Shown one piece after another: positions 18,346 to 26,251 of a stretch of DNA of 64,000 nt; the stretch's first letter is position 1, and the number at the start of each line of letters is the position of its first letter. This DNA is from Nocardia takedensis NBRC 100417. Lineage in GTDB: Bacteria > Actinomycetota > Actinomycetes > Mycobacteriales > Mycobacteriaceae. The notes below the pieces were generated by a model that saw only the letters and a program-made list of their open reading frames with translations, was not told the DNA's origin and searched no databases. The position numbers and the translations under genes were made by a program. Location of the stretch: contig NZ_BAGG01000103.1 of assembly GCF_000308695.1 (NCBI RefSeq), positions 1 through 64,000 of the forward strand. The letters run 5' to 3'.

Positions 18346-20187
18346 ATGGTCGCCGTGGGCGATACCCCGAGCGCGTCCAAGGAACTGCCGATCGCCGATC
18401 GTCGCGCGCGCCGGATGCACGCGGGCGACCGCTATCGCCTGACCGCCTTCGGGGGTCTGGCGGCACTGTCGTTGGACGCGCTGTCGAGTGTCGCCTACGG
18501 CCCCGAGGCGATCGTGCTGGTGCTGATCACCGCAGGGGTCGCCTCGGTCACGCTGACGTTCCCGATCGCCTGCGCGATCACCGCGCTGCTGCTGGTGCTG
18601 GTGCTGTCGTATCGGCAGGTCATCGCCGTGCATCCGGACGGCGGCGGCGCGTACGCGGTGGCCGGACGCCAACTAGGCCGCGGCGCGGCGCTGTTGGCGG
18701 CGGCGAGTCTGGTCGTGGACTACGTGCTGACGGTCGCGGTGAGTCTCTCGGCGGGCGCGGCGAGTCTGGCCAGCGCGTTTCCGGCGTTGGCCGACGAACT
18801 GCTGCCGATGACGCTGCTCGGCCTGGCGGTGCTGACGGCGGTGAACCTGATCGGCATCGCCGAATCGGCCAAGGTGCTGGCGGGTCCGGCGATCCTGTTC
18901 GTCGGGCTGATCGTGGCGGTCATCGTCGTCGGGCTGACTCGTCCCCATCCGGTCGCGGTGATCGGTACCGCGCACACCGCGTTCGATCCGGTCGTCGCGC
19001 TCGGCGTCGTGCTGGTGCTCAAGGCGTTCGCGGCGGGTTGTTCCGCGCTGACCGGCGTGGAGGCGATCGCGAACGCCGTCCCGTCCTTCCGCGCGCCCCG
19101 GGTGCGCCGCGCCCAGCACACCGAGGTGGCGCTCGGGTTGCTGCTCGGCGGTCTGCTGCTGGGTCTGGCGTGGCTGATCCGGGTGCACGAGGTGGTGCCG
19201 CGCGAGGACGTGACCATCCTCGCGCAGTTGGCGGCCGCGGCGTTCGGCACGGGTTGGCTGTTCTACCTGACCAATCTCGCGGTGACCGCGGTGCTGGTGC
19301 TGGCGGCCAACACCAGTTTCGGCGGGCTGCCGATCCTGCTGTCGCTGCTGGCCAAGGATCGCCGTGTGCCGTCGCTGTTCGCCCTGCGCTCGGAACGTCC
19401 GGTGTTCCGGCTAGGGGTGACCGCGCTGGCGGTGGTCGCGGCACTGGTGCTGCTCGCGGTGGACGCCGAGACCCATCGGCTGCTACCCGTCTACGCGGTC
19501 GGGGTGTTCATCGGGTTCACGCTGTGCCAGACCGGGTTGGTGCGGCACTGGTGGCGCGAACGCGGCGCGCGGTGGCGGGCACGCGCCGCGCTCAACGGCT
19601 TCGGGGCGCTGCTGACCTCGGTCGCCGCCCTGGTGCTGCTGGTCGAGAAGTTCACCGAGGGCGCGTGGCTGCTGCTGATCATCATCCCCACGCTGGTCCT
19701 GCAGTTCGCGCACGTGGAGAACTACTACCGCGACGTCGCCGGTCAACTCCGCTTGGGCGAGTTGCCGCCGAAACCGCGGGTGGACAGTGCGGAGCGGGAA
19801 CTGGTGGTGGTGCCGGTGGTGACGATGAGCGAGGTCACCTACCGGGCGTTGATCGCCGCGCTGCGGATGCGCGGCGAGATCGTCGCGGTCGCCGCGCGCA
19901 TCGATCCGGCCTCCACCGACCGGCTCTCCGAACACTGGGAACGCTGGAGTCCGGGCGTTCCGCTGGTGGTGCTGCCCTGTCCGCACCGCAGCCTGGTGGC
20001 GACCCTGGTCGGCTACGTGCGCAAACAGACCGCGCGCGGCCGGGCGGTCACCGTGCTGGTCGCCCAGGTCGAGGCCAGGCACTGGTGGCACCGCGTGCTG
20101 CACAATCCGCGCGGCCCGGTCCTCACGGCGGCGCTGCGCAACCGGACCGACGCGGTCGTGGCCACGCTGGCGGTCCGGGTCGACTGA
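18346..20187 (+). CDS. KimA-like APC-superfamily potassium transporter
   Basis: 613-residue, about 12-helix APC permease. Diagnostic stretches DALSSVAYGPEAI, LSYRQVIAVHPDGGGAYAVA and VVDYVLTVAVSLSAG match the KimA (YdaO) proton-coupled K+ importer of Bacillus much better than amino-acid permeases. A soluble C-terminal domain (about 475-613) starting ELVVVPVVTMSEVTYRALIAAL is also a KimA feature. ATG 18346 is used; the codon environment offers no strong ribosome site. The 71-base leader is too short for a ydaO c-di-AMP riboswitch, so regulation by that route is not supported. Potassium specificity is inferred. Confidence 0.78.
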   Translation: MVAVGDTPSASKELPIADRRARRMHAGDRYRLTAFGGLAALSLDALSSVAYGPEAIVLVLITAGVASVTLTFPIACAITALLLVLVLSYRQVIAVHPDGGGAYAVAGRQLGRGAALLAAASLVVDYVLTVAVSLSAGAASLASAFPALADELLPMTLLGLAVLTAVNLIGIAESAKVLAGPAILFVGLIVAVIVVGLTRPHPVAVIGTAHTAFDPVVALGVVLVLKAFAAGCSALTGVEAIANAVPSFRAPRVRRAQHTEVALGLLLGGLLLGLAWLIRVHEVVPREDVTILAQLAAAAFGTGWLFYLTNLAVTAVLVLAANTSFGGLPILLSLLAKDRRVPSLFALRSERPVFRLGVTALAVVAALVLLAVDAETHRLLPVYAVGVFIGFTLCQTGLVRHWWRERGARWRARAALNGFGALLTSVAALVLLVEKFTEGAWLLLIIIPTLVLQFAHVENYYRDVAGQLRLGELPPKPRVDSAERELVVVPVVTMSEVTYRALIAALRMRGEIVAVAARIDPASTDRLSEHWERWSPGVPLVVLPCPHRSLVATLVGYVRKQTARGRAVTVLVAQVEARHWWHRVLHNPRGPVLTAALRNRTDAVVATLAVRVD

Positions 20188-20188
20188 C

Positions 20189-20668
20189 TCAGGGCACCAG
20201 CCAGCGCAGGTAGGTGTAGCCCAGCGGCGCGGCGAGTCCGCAGACGAACAGCGCCAACGTCGGCCAGGCGCTCAGCAGCAGGATGTCGCCGCCCGGTCCG
20301 CCGCTCGCCGCGACCAGGAATCCGAAGGTCCACGCCGCCAGCGGCAGCAGGGCGACGCCGGGACGGTCGGTGACGGTGCGCATCGCGATCACGAACACCA
20401 CGTTGAGGACCCCGGCCAGCAGGGCCGTCACGGGGAAGGGGATCGCGCCGTCGGCGGGACCGGCGGCCAGCGGGGCGGCGAGGACGGCGGCGTCCGCGGC
20501 CGGGACCGTCCCGCGACCGAAGTACAACGGCAGGTACAGGACCTCGAACGCCAACGAGAACAGGCCGCTGAACACGAGCAAGGTCGTCACCGCGACGGCG
20601 GCCGGACCGGTGAGGCGCTGTGCGCCCGCCCCGGCGGTGGCGGCGGTGTGATCGGCGGTCGCGGTCAC
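20189..20668 (-). CDS. Four-helix membrane protein, Rv1171-like
   Basis: 159 residues with four hydrophobic segments (about 27-47, 72-92, 103-120 and 132-155). GTG 20668 overlaps the stop of the 52-residue ORF (GTGA); the longer frame to 20764 runs through that gene. Position downstream of mshB matches Rv1171 of M. tuberculosis. No catalytic motif is visible and the function is unknown. Confidence 0.7.
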   Translation of the reverse strand: MTATADHTAATAGAGAQRLTGPAAVAVTTLLVFSGLFSLAFEVLYLPLYFGRGTVPAADAAVLAAPLAAGPADGAIPFPVTALLAGVLNVVFVIAMRTVTDRPGVALLPLAAWTFGFLVAASGGPGGDILLLSAWPTLALFVCGLAAPLGYTYLRWLVP

Positions 20669-20823
20669 TGGACGGGCGGGTAGCCGAGCAGCGTGAGCAG
20701 GTGACTCTGCATGTCGACGAAGGCGTACAGCGCCGACATGTACAGCTCGTGCTGCGCGGGCCAATACGGCTTCATACCGTCCACGAAGGCCACGATGGCG
20801 TCCTGGAGATGCCAGTTGTACAT
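20665..20823 (-). CDS. Conserved-looking 52-residue protein of unknown function
   Basis: Small acidic/aromatic protein starting MYNWHLQDAIVAFVDGM and ending LLTLLGYPPVQ. It is predicted helical, with no signal peptide or membrane segment. The ATG lies 10 bases after the mshB stop; that TAG stop is itself the start of a TAGACT box located 7 bases before this ATG, so the gene may have its own leaderless transcript. It is coupled to the membrane protein downstream. Reality is supported by spacing and coupling; function is not recognised. Confidence 0.6.
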   Translation of the reverse strand: MYNWHLQDAIVAFVDGMKPYWPAQHELYMSALYAFVDMQSHLLTLLGYPPVQ

Positions 20824-20833
20824 GCTCGGGAGT

Positions 20834-21745
20834 CTATTCCGCGCGTGGTTGCGGCGGGGTCGCGGTGACTTCCCCGAGACCCGCGAACAGGTCGTGCTCA
20901 CGCCCGTCCGGACCGGTGGGTCCGCGGTGGCCGCGCACCAGGATGTAGTGCTCCTCGGGCAGCACCGGTTGGGCGATGTCGTTGGACAGCGCGAACTCGC
21001 GCCCGGACGGCGCCAGGGTGACCTGGGTCGCGTGCGCGCGCAGCGCGGCGCGTTTGGCGGGCAGCGCCTCGGAGACGTCGATCGTGGTGGTCACCGAACG
21101 GGCGGGCACACTGGGCAATTCGTCCGCCGCGGGCAAGCGCCACCCGCGCGGCAACGCGCCGGGCAGGCCCGCGACGGTGCGCCGGGTCAGCGCCTCGGTG
21201 TGCAGGCGCAGCATCTCGTCGTCGGTCACCGTCCAGTACACCTTCGGGGTATCCCACCCCCGGTCGGCGGCTTCGGCGACGGCCGCCGTGGTCACCTCGT
21301 GCGCGCGGATGTGGTCGGGGTGGCCGTAGCCGCCCTTCGGGTCGTAGGTGATCACCACCGCGGGCCGCAGTTCCACCAGGATCTCGGTCAACGCGGCGAC
21401 CGCGGCGGGCCCCGACCGCACGAACGCGCGCGGATGCTCGGCCGACGGCGTGCCCGCCATCCCGGAATCGCGCCAGCGTCCCGCACCGCCGAGGAAACGC
21501 GGCGGACCGGCGTCGAGCGCGTCGAGGGCGGCGGCGAGTTCACCGACGCGGTAACCGCCGAGTTGATCGGCATTGTCGGCGGTCAGCAGCGACCACCGCT
21601 CCCCGATGACCTCACCCTCCTCACCGAGGGTGCAGGTGACCACGGTGACGGGGACGCCCCGTTGCCGGTACAGCGCGATGGTGCCGCCGGTGGTGATCGA
21701 CTCGTCGTCGGGATGGGCGTGCACCAGCACGATTCCGCCGGTCAC
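20834..21745 (-). CDS. mshB: N-acetyl-1-D-myo-inositol-2-amino-2-deoxy-alpha-D-glucopyranoside deacetylase
   Basis: 303-residue zinc deacetylase of the LmbE/PIG-L family, second enzyme of mycothiol synthesis; it removes acetate from GlcNAc-Ins before MshC adds cysteine. Metal ligands lie in HAHPDDE (H11, D14) and YGHPDH; the catalytic Asp is D13. GTG 21745 is chosen because residues after it match the family; GTG 21763 in frame is possible. A nine-codon upstream ORF ends on this GTG. Rv1170 orthologue by motif and synteny. Confidence 0.93.
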   Translation of the reverse strand: MTGGIVLVHAHPDDESITTGGTIALYRQRGVPVTVVTCTLGEEGEVIGERWSLLTADNADQLGGYRVGELAAALDALDAGPPRFLGGAGRWRDSGMAGTPSAEHPRAFVRSGPAAVAALTEILVELRPAVVITYDPKGGYGHPDHIRAHEVTTAAVAEAADRGWDTPKVYWTVTDDEMLRLHTEALTRRTVAGLPGALPRGWRLPAADELPSVPARSVTTTIDVSEALPAKRAALRAHATQVTLAPSGREFALSNDIAQPVLPEEHYILVRGHRGPTGPDGREHDLFAGLGEVTATPPQPRAE

Positions 21746-21771
21746 GACCGCACCACCGCACACAGCACCAC
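21742..21771 (-). CDS. Nine-codon leaderless upstream ORF ending on the mshB start
   Basis: Peptide MVLCAVVRS. TAGGGT, formed from the lpqW stop codon (21784-21779), lies 7 bases before GTG 21771, the spacing of leaderless genes here. The stop TGA (21744-21742) overlaps the mshB GTG. It contains one cysteine codon, of interest because mycothiol synthesis consumes cysteine. Prediction only; very short ORFs occur by chance. Confidence 0.35.
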   Translation of the reverse strand: MVLCAVVRS

Positions 21772-21781
21772 CCCGGGCACC

Positions 21782-23560
21782 CTACGGCAACCGCTGCCAC
21801 ATGGCGGCGTCGCCGAAGATGCTGACCTGGATCGCGCCGCTGAGCGACGCGCCGTCCACTCGCGGTCCGGCCGCGGCCACCACGTTGTCCTGCACGATCG
21901 GCAACACCGTCGACAGGTTCCACAGCATCGGCTCGGCCTCGGCCAGCACCCGGCCGACGTCGACACCGCGGATCGCGGCATCGATCGACGGTTGCAGGGC
22001 CGGTTCGCACACCCCGGACAGATTGCTCGGCGCGCGCCGGGCGATCTCCACGGCCGCCACGGCGTCGTCGTCGCCCGCGGGCGCGGCCACCGGTGGACAG
22101 CCGAACCGCGAGGCGAGCACGGTGGCCGGATCGGCGCCCGCGACCTCCCAGCCGACGATCGCGTCTACGCCGCCGCCGACCAGTTCGGTCCCGTACAACT
22201 CGTCGCGCGCGAGATTGCGCACGCCCGCGTCGATTCCGGCGCTGCGCAACTGGTCGACCGCGGTGTTGGCGACCGCGAGGGCGGTGGCGTCACCGGTCAC
22301 CGCGCCGATCCGCAGCACCAGGGCCTTGCCGTCCTTGACCACCGGTCGCGGCTGCTGGGCGGGCGAGGTCGGCGAGGCCACCGGGGCCTGTTCGCCCGCG
22401 CGCCGATACCCGGCCTCGGCCAGCAGCGCGAACGCCTCCTCCGCGGACGGCCGCGGCGGCTGCGTCGGGGTGTACCCGGGATCGGACGGCGCGAGGATCT
22501 GCGCGCGCACCGGTTCCACCCAGCCGCCGGTCTGCGCGCCCACCGTGGCCAGCAGCGCCGGATCGAGCAGGGCCATCACCCCGCGCCGGACCCGCGCGTC
22601 GCCGAGGTCGCCGCTACGGCCGTTGAGGACGAATTGCAGTTCCCGCGCCTGCGGCATGATCGCCGTGCGCACCGACGGGATCGCGGCCAGTTGCGCCTGG
22701 GTGGCGATGCCGCCGTGGGTCAACGCCATCTGCGCGTCGGCGGTGCGCAGCGAATCGGCCAACTGCGCGGGAGTTCCGCCGCGCCGCAACAGGATCTGAT
22801 CGGGTGCGGCGGGCGTGCCCCAGTACCGGTCGTTGCGCTCGAGTTGGATCTCCTCGCGGCCCCGGTCGACGTTCTTGATCGCGAACTGCCCGCCGGAGAC
22901 CCGGATCTGCGAACCCCAGCCCTGCTGGAATCCGCTCGGCGAATCCTTGATCAGATGCGAGGGAAGCAGATTCGAGAACAGCCCGCGCCACGCCGGATAC
23001 GGCGCGTTCATCGTCACCGTGACGAGCTTGCCGCCCTCGGCGGAACTGACATCGGTGATCATCCGGTAGCCCGCCGAGTCGACGGTGCCCGGTTGGGTGA
23101 TCATCTGCTGCCACAGGAACCGGAAGTCCTCGGCCGCGATCGGCGCGCCGTCGGACCAGTTGGCCTGGTTGCGCAGGGTGTAGGTGATCGTGAACGGTTC
23201 CTGCGAGGTCACGTCCGCCGAGATCACCAGCGCCGTGTCGGCCACCCAGTCCGTCGCGCCCGGCACCGCCGCGTTCGGCACCGGCCGGAACGGACTCGGC
23301 AGCACCATCGAACTCACCGCCGCGGTGGCGGGCGACTGGTCCGCGCGCAGATGCGGATTGAAGCCGATGCCGATGTCGTCGATGCCGACGACCACCGTGT
23401 GCTTGCCCGGTTTGGTGGGCTGGGTGGTCTTCGGGCTGTCGGTGCTCTCGATCGGCGGCGGCGGATTGGCCGTACACCCGGCGAGCAGCACCGTCACCGC
23501 GACCGCCAGCAGCGCCGGTATCGCGCGCGTCTTCGCGCGTCGTCTTGCCCCCGATCTCAC
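21782..23560 (-). CDS. lpqW: LpqW-like lipoprotein (ABC substrate-binding fold)
   Basis: 592-residue lipoprotein of the family-5 extracellular solute-binding fold. The signal peptide has a basic N-region and lipobox LLAGC with lipidated C29; the mature protein begins with Pro/Thr-rich sequence and GFNPHLRADQSP. This corresponds to mycobacterial LpqW (Rv1166), which steers phosphatidylinositol mannosides toward lipoarabinomannan. GTG 23560 is supported by a TAGAGT box 7 bases upstream; the frame to 23755 lacks such support. It lies upstream of mshB, whose leader promoter overlaps its stop. No transporter subunits are adjacent, consistent with a non-transport role. Confidence 0.85.
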   Translation of the reverse strand: MRSGARRRAKTRAIPALLAVAVTVLLAGCTANPPPPIESTDSPKTTQPTKPGKHTVVVGIDDIGIGFNPHLRADQSPATAAVSSMVLPSPFRPVPNAAVPGATDWVADTALVISADVTSQEPFTITYTLRNQANWSDGAPIAAEDFRFLWQQMITQPGTVDSAGYRMITDVSSAEGGKLVTVTMNAPYPAWRGLFSNLLPSHLIKDSPSGFQQGWGSQIRVSGGQFAIKNVDRGREEIQLERNDRYWGTPAAPDQILLRRGGTPAQLADSLRTADAQMALTHGGIATQAQLAAIPSVRTAIMPQARELQFVLNGRSGDLGDARVRRGVMALLDPALLATVGAQTGGWVEPVRAQILAPSDPGYTPTQPPRPSAEEAFALLAEAGYRRAGEQAPVASPTSPAQQPRPVVKDGKALVLRIGAVTGDATALAVANTAVDQLRSAGIDAGVRNLARDELYGTELVGGGVDAIVGWEVAGADPATVLASRFGCPPVAAPAGDDDAVAAVEIARRAPSNLSGVCEPALQPSIDAAIRGVDVGRVLAEAEPMLWNLSTVLPIVQDNVVAAAGPRVDGASLSGAIQVSIFGDAAMWQRLP

Positions 23561-23567
23561 GCTGCGC

Positions 23568-23573
23568 ACTCTA
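23568..23573 (-). promoter_or_regulatory. -10 box (TAGAGT) of lpqW
   Basis: TAGAGT on the minus strand, 7 bases before GTG 23560; supports that codon over GTG 23569. Confidence 0.5.
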
Positions 23574-23583
23574 CCCAGCGCGG

Positions 23584-23618
23584 CGCGCACCGGGCCACGC
23601 GAAGTAACCCGGTGCGCG
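23584..23618 (-). terminator. Terminator of typA
   Basis: CGCGCACCGGG and CCCGGTGCGCG form a perfect 11-base stem with a 13-base loop, 25 bases after the typA stop and just before the lpqW promoter. No U-tract. Confidence 0.6.
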
Positions 23619-23643
23619 GTGATCGCCTCGTCGGACGCGGGCA

Positions 23644-25542
23644 CTACAGCGCGGCCCGGTCCCGCGCCTTCCGCCGGGACAGCTCCCGGCCGCGTTCGGT
23701 CGCGCCCAGGATGACCTTGCGCACGCGCACGACCTCCGGGGTCACCTCCACGCACTCGTCGGCGGCGCAGAATTCCATCGCGCCTTCCAGGTCGAGCTGC
23801 AACGGCTTGGCCAGGGTCTCCATCACGTCGGCGGTCGAGCTGCGCATGTTGGTCAGCTTCTTCTCGCGGGTGACGTTGATGTCGAGATCCTCGGCGCGCG
23901 GGTTGAGGCCGACGACGTGGCCCTCGTAGGTGTCCGCGCCCGGTTCGACGAAGAACTGCCCGCGGTCGGCGAGCTGGATCATCGCGAACGGGGTGACCGA
24001 GCCCGCGCGGTCGGAGACCAGCGAGCCGGTGTGGCGGGCGCGGATCTCACCGGCCCACGGCGCGTAGCCGTGCGAGACGGCGTTGGCGATGCCGGTGCCC
24101 CTGGTCTCGGTGAGGAAGTCGGTGCGGAAACCGATCAGACCGCGCGAGGGGACGATGAACTCCATGCGCACCCAGCCAGCGGCGTGGTTGCTCATCTGCA
24201 CCATCTTGCCCTTGCGGGCGGCCAGCAACTGGGTGATCGCGCCGAGGTACTCCTCGGGGCAGTCGATGGTCAGCTCCTCGAACGGCTCGTGCACCTTGCC
24301 GTCGACCTGCCGGGTGACCACCTGGGGCTTGCCGACGGTCAGCTCGAACCCTTCGCGGCGCATCTGCTCGACCAGGATCGCCAGCGCCAGCTCACCGCGG
24401 CCCTGCACCTCCCAGGCGTCGGGGCGGCCGATGTCGAGCACCCGCAGCGAGACGTTGCCGACCAGTTCCTGGTCCAGCCGCGACTTGACCATGCGCGCGG
24501 TCAGCTTGTGGCCCTGCACCCGGCCGACCAGCGGCGAGGTGTTGGTGCCGATGGTGACCGAGATGGCGGGCTCGTCGACGGTGATGCGCGGCAGCGCGAC
24601 CGGGTTGTCGACGTCGGCGAGGGTGTCGCCGATCATGATCTCGGGGATGCCCGCGATGGCGACGATGTCACCGGCGACGGCGACCTCGCCCGGCCGGCGT
24701 TCCACGCCGATCGTCTGGAGCAGTTCGGTGATCTTGACCTGCTTGACGCCGTCGGCGTGCATCCACGCGACGTTCTGCCCCTTGCGCAGTTCGCCGTTGT
24801 GCACGCGCACCAGCGCGAGCCTGCCGAGGAAGGCCGAGGCGTCGAGGTTGGTGACGTGGGCCTGCAACGGCGCGGTCGCGTCGCCCTTGGGGGCGGGGAT
24901 GTACTCCATGAGCACGTCGAACAGCGCGTCGAGGTTCTCCGAGGACGGCGCGTTGCCGTTCTCGGGGCGCTCCTTGGACGCCTTGCCCTCACGCCCGGAG
25001 GCGTAGAGGACCGGCAGGTCCAGGGCCAGTTCGGCGGCCTCGGCGGCGGCGTCGTCCAGGTCGGAGGCCAGGTCGAGCAGCAGATCGTGGCTCTCCTCGA
25101 CGACTTCCTCGATGCGCGCGTCGGGACGGTCGGTCTTGTTGACGACCAGGATCACCGGCAACGAGGCGGCAAGCGCCTTGCGCAGCACGAACCGGGTCTG
25201 CGGGAGCGGGCCCTCGGAGGCGTCGACCAGCAGGACGACACCGTCGACCATGGACAGGCCGCGCTCCACCTCACCGCCGAAATCGGCGTGGCCGGGAGTG
25301 TCGATGACATTGATCACAGTGACCGAACCATCGGGGTGATGGCGGTGCACCGCGGTGTTCTTGGCGAGAATGGTGATGCCCTTCTCGCGCTCGAGATCGC
25401 CGGAATCCATCACCCGATCGACCAACTCGGCACGTTCCGCGAACGCGCCGGATTGACGGAGCATGGCGTCGACCAATGTCGTCTTACCGTGGTCTACGTG
25501 GGCCACGATGGCGACATTGCGAAAATCGCGTGCAGACGACAC
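23644..25542 (-). CDS. typA: Translational GTPase TypA/BipA
   Basis: 632-residue ribosome-associated GTPase involved in 50S assembly and stress adaptation. G1 AHVDHGKTT, the switch I region EKGITI, G3 DTPGHADF and G4 NKTDRPDA are all present, followed by domain 2 and the EF-G-like domains III/V. GTG 25542 has AGGAGG 8 bases upstream. The length is normal. A hairpin separates it from lpqW. Confidence 0.96.
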   Translation of the reverse strand: MSSARDFRNVAIVAHVDHGKTTLVDAMLRQSGAFAERAELVDRVMDSGDLEREKGITILAKNTAVHRHHPDGSVTVINVIDTPGHADFGGEVERGLSMVDGVVLLVDASEGPLPQTRFVLRKALAASLPVILVVNKTDRPDARIEEVVEESHDLLLDLASDLDDAAAEAAELALDLPVLYASGREGKASKERPENGNAPSSENLDALFDVLMEYIPAPKGDATAPLQAHVTNLDASAFLGRLALVRVHNGELRKGQNVAWMHADGVKQVKITELLQTIGVERRPGEVAVAGDIVAIAGIPEIMIGDTLADVDNPVALPRITVDEPAISVTIGTNTSPLVGRVQGHKLTARMVKSRLDQELVGNVSLRVLDIGRPDAWEVQGRGELALAILVEQMRREGFELTVGKPQVVTRQVDGKVHEPFEELTIDCPEEYLGAITQLLAARKGKMVQMSNHAAGWVRMEFIVPSRGLIGFRTDFLTETRGTGIANAVSHGYAPWAGEIRARHTGSLVSDRAGSVTPFAMIQLADRGQFFVEPGADTYEGHVVGLNPRAEDLDINVTREKKLTNMRSSTADVMETLAKPLQLDLEGAMEFCAADECVEVTPEVVRVRKVILGATERGRELSRRKARDRAAL

Positions 25543-25684
25543 GCCTGAATCCTCCTGCTGTTGGGTATAGGTGCCGGCCGACCCCTGCAAACAGGTGGAG
25601 AATCGAGACTCACCGGGCATCGCGGCCGGTTCACACCCTACCGGCACCCGCGTCGTCCGTAGTCGTCAGGCGGCTGACCAAGGG

Positions 25685-25690
25685 TAGGCT
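25685..25690 (+). promoter_or_regulatory. -10 box (TAGGCT) of the 58-residue protein gene
   Basis: TAGGCT, 7 bases, then ATG 25698. The same box with 6-7 base spacing precedes the genes at 34301 and 36874. Confidence 0.55.
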
Positions 25691-25697
25691 AACCCGA

Positions 25698-25874
25698 ATG
25701 GGCAAAGTCAAAGCGAAGCAGGTCTCGTCCCTGAAGCCCAAGAAGAAGTGCTGCCGCAAGAAGACGCGCTGCGTGAAATGCCCCGTGGTCGTCATGCGGA
25801 TGAAGAAGGCCGAGGCGAGCGGCTGTCACGGCAAGGATCTGAAGAAGGCTTTGAAGCAGGCCCGCGCGGCCTGA
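25698..25874 (+). CDS. 58-residue Lys/Cys-rich protein of unknown function
   Basis: Small, strongly basic protein starting MGKVKAKQVSSLKPKKKCC. Cysteines 18, 19, 25, 28 and 43 plus H44 (CC-x5-C-x2-CP and GCHG) suggest a small zinc site, and the lysine-rich start suggests nucleic-acid or ribosome binding. It is leaderless by promoter position and divergent from typA. I recall similar short proteins annotated as hypothetical in nocardial relatives, but no function is known to me. 60 bases separate it from phhB. Confidence 0.75.
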   Translation: MGKVKAKQVSSLKPKKKCCRKKTRCVKCPVVVMRMKKAEASGCHGKDLKKALKQARAA

Positions 25875-25933
25875 ACGGGGAAATTCCGCGCCGCTTGGCG
25901 AGAAATCCGGCTCGCTGCGGGTACAACCGGACT

Positions 25934-26251
25934 ATGAGCACTCCGTTGCTGACCGAAGCCGAACTCGCCGACGCCCTGGCCACCCTGCCGGGCTGGGCCA
26001 GTTCCGGCGATACGCTGACCCGCTCGGTCGACGCCGATTCGTTCCTCGCGGGCATCGAACTGGTGCGCGCGGTGGCCGAGGTCGCCGAGGCGACCGACCA
26101 TCACCCCGATATCGATATCCGCTGGCGGACGATCACCTTCGCGCTGTCCACCCATTCCGCGGGCGGACTCACCGAACTGGACCTGGCGCTGGCTCGGGAG
26201 ATCGATCGGCTGGCTCCGCGTTTCGCCGGAGGCGACGTCCCGAACGAATGA
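25934..26251 (+). CDS. phhB: 4a-hydroxytetrahydrobiopterin dehydratase (pterin-4-alpha-carbinolamine dehydratase)
   Basis: 105-residue PCD/DCoH family protein that dehydrates 4a-hydroxytetrahydropterin. The active-site signature DHHPDID (H56, H57) and later H74 (STHS) are present. TACAAC lies 6 bases before ATG 25934. It corresponds to Rv1159A beside pimE. Its last 83 bases overlap the 3' end of pimE on the opposite strand. No aromatic amino-acid hydroxylase is nearby, so the physiological partner is unclear; a molybdopterin-related role has been suggested for some members. Confidence 0.88.
   Translation: MSTPLLTEAELADALATLPGWASSGDTLTRSVDADSFLAGIELVRAVAEVAEATDHHPDIDIRWRTITFALSTHSAGGLTELDLALAREIDRLAPRFAGGDVPNE

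Noticed and set aside
23561..23755. Extended N-terminus of LpqW
   Set aside because: It would bury the signal peptide and run over the typA terminator and gene end; the promoter box points to GTG 23560.
20711..23929. 1072-codon plus-strand frame
   Set aside because: Covers mshB, lpqW and typA in antisense; Arg/Gly/His-rich translation without any domain.
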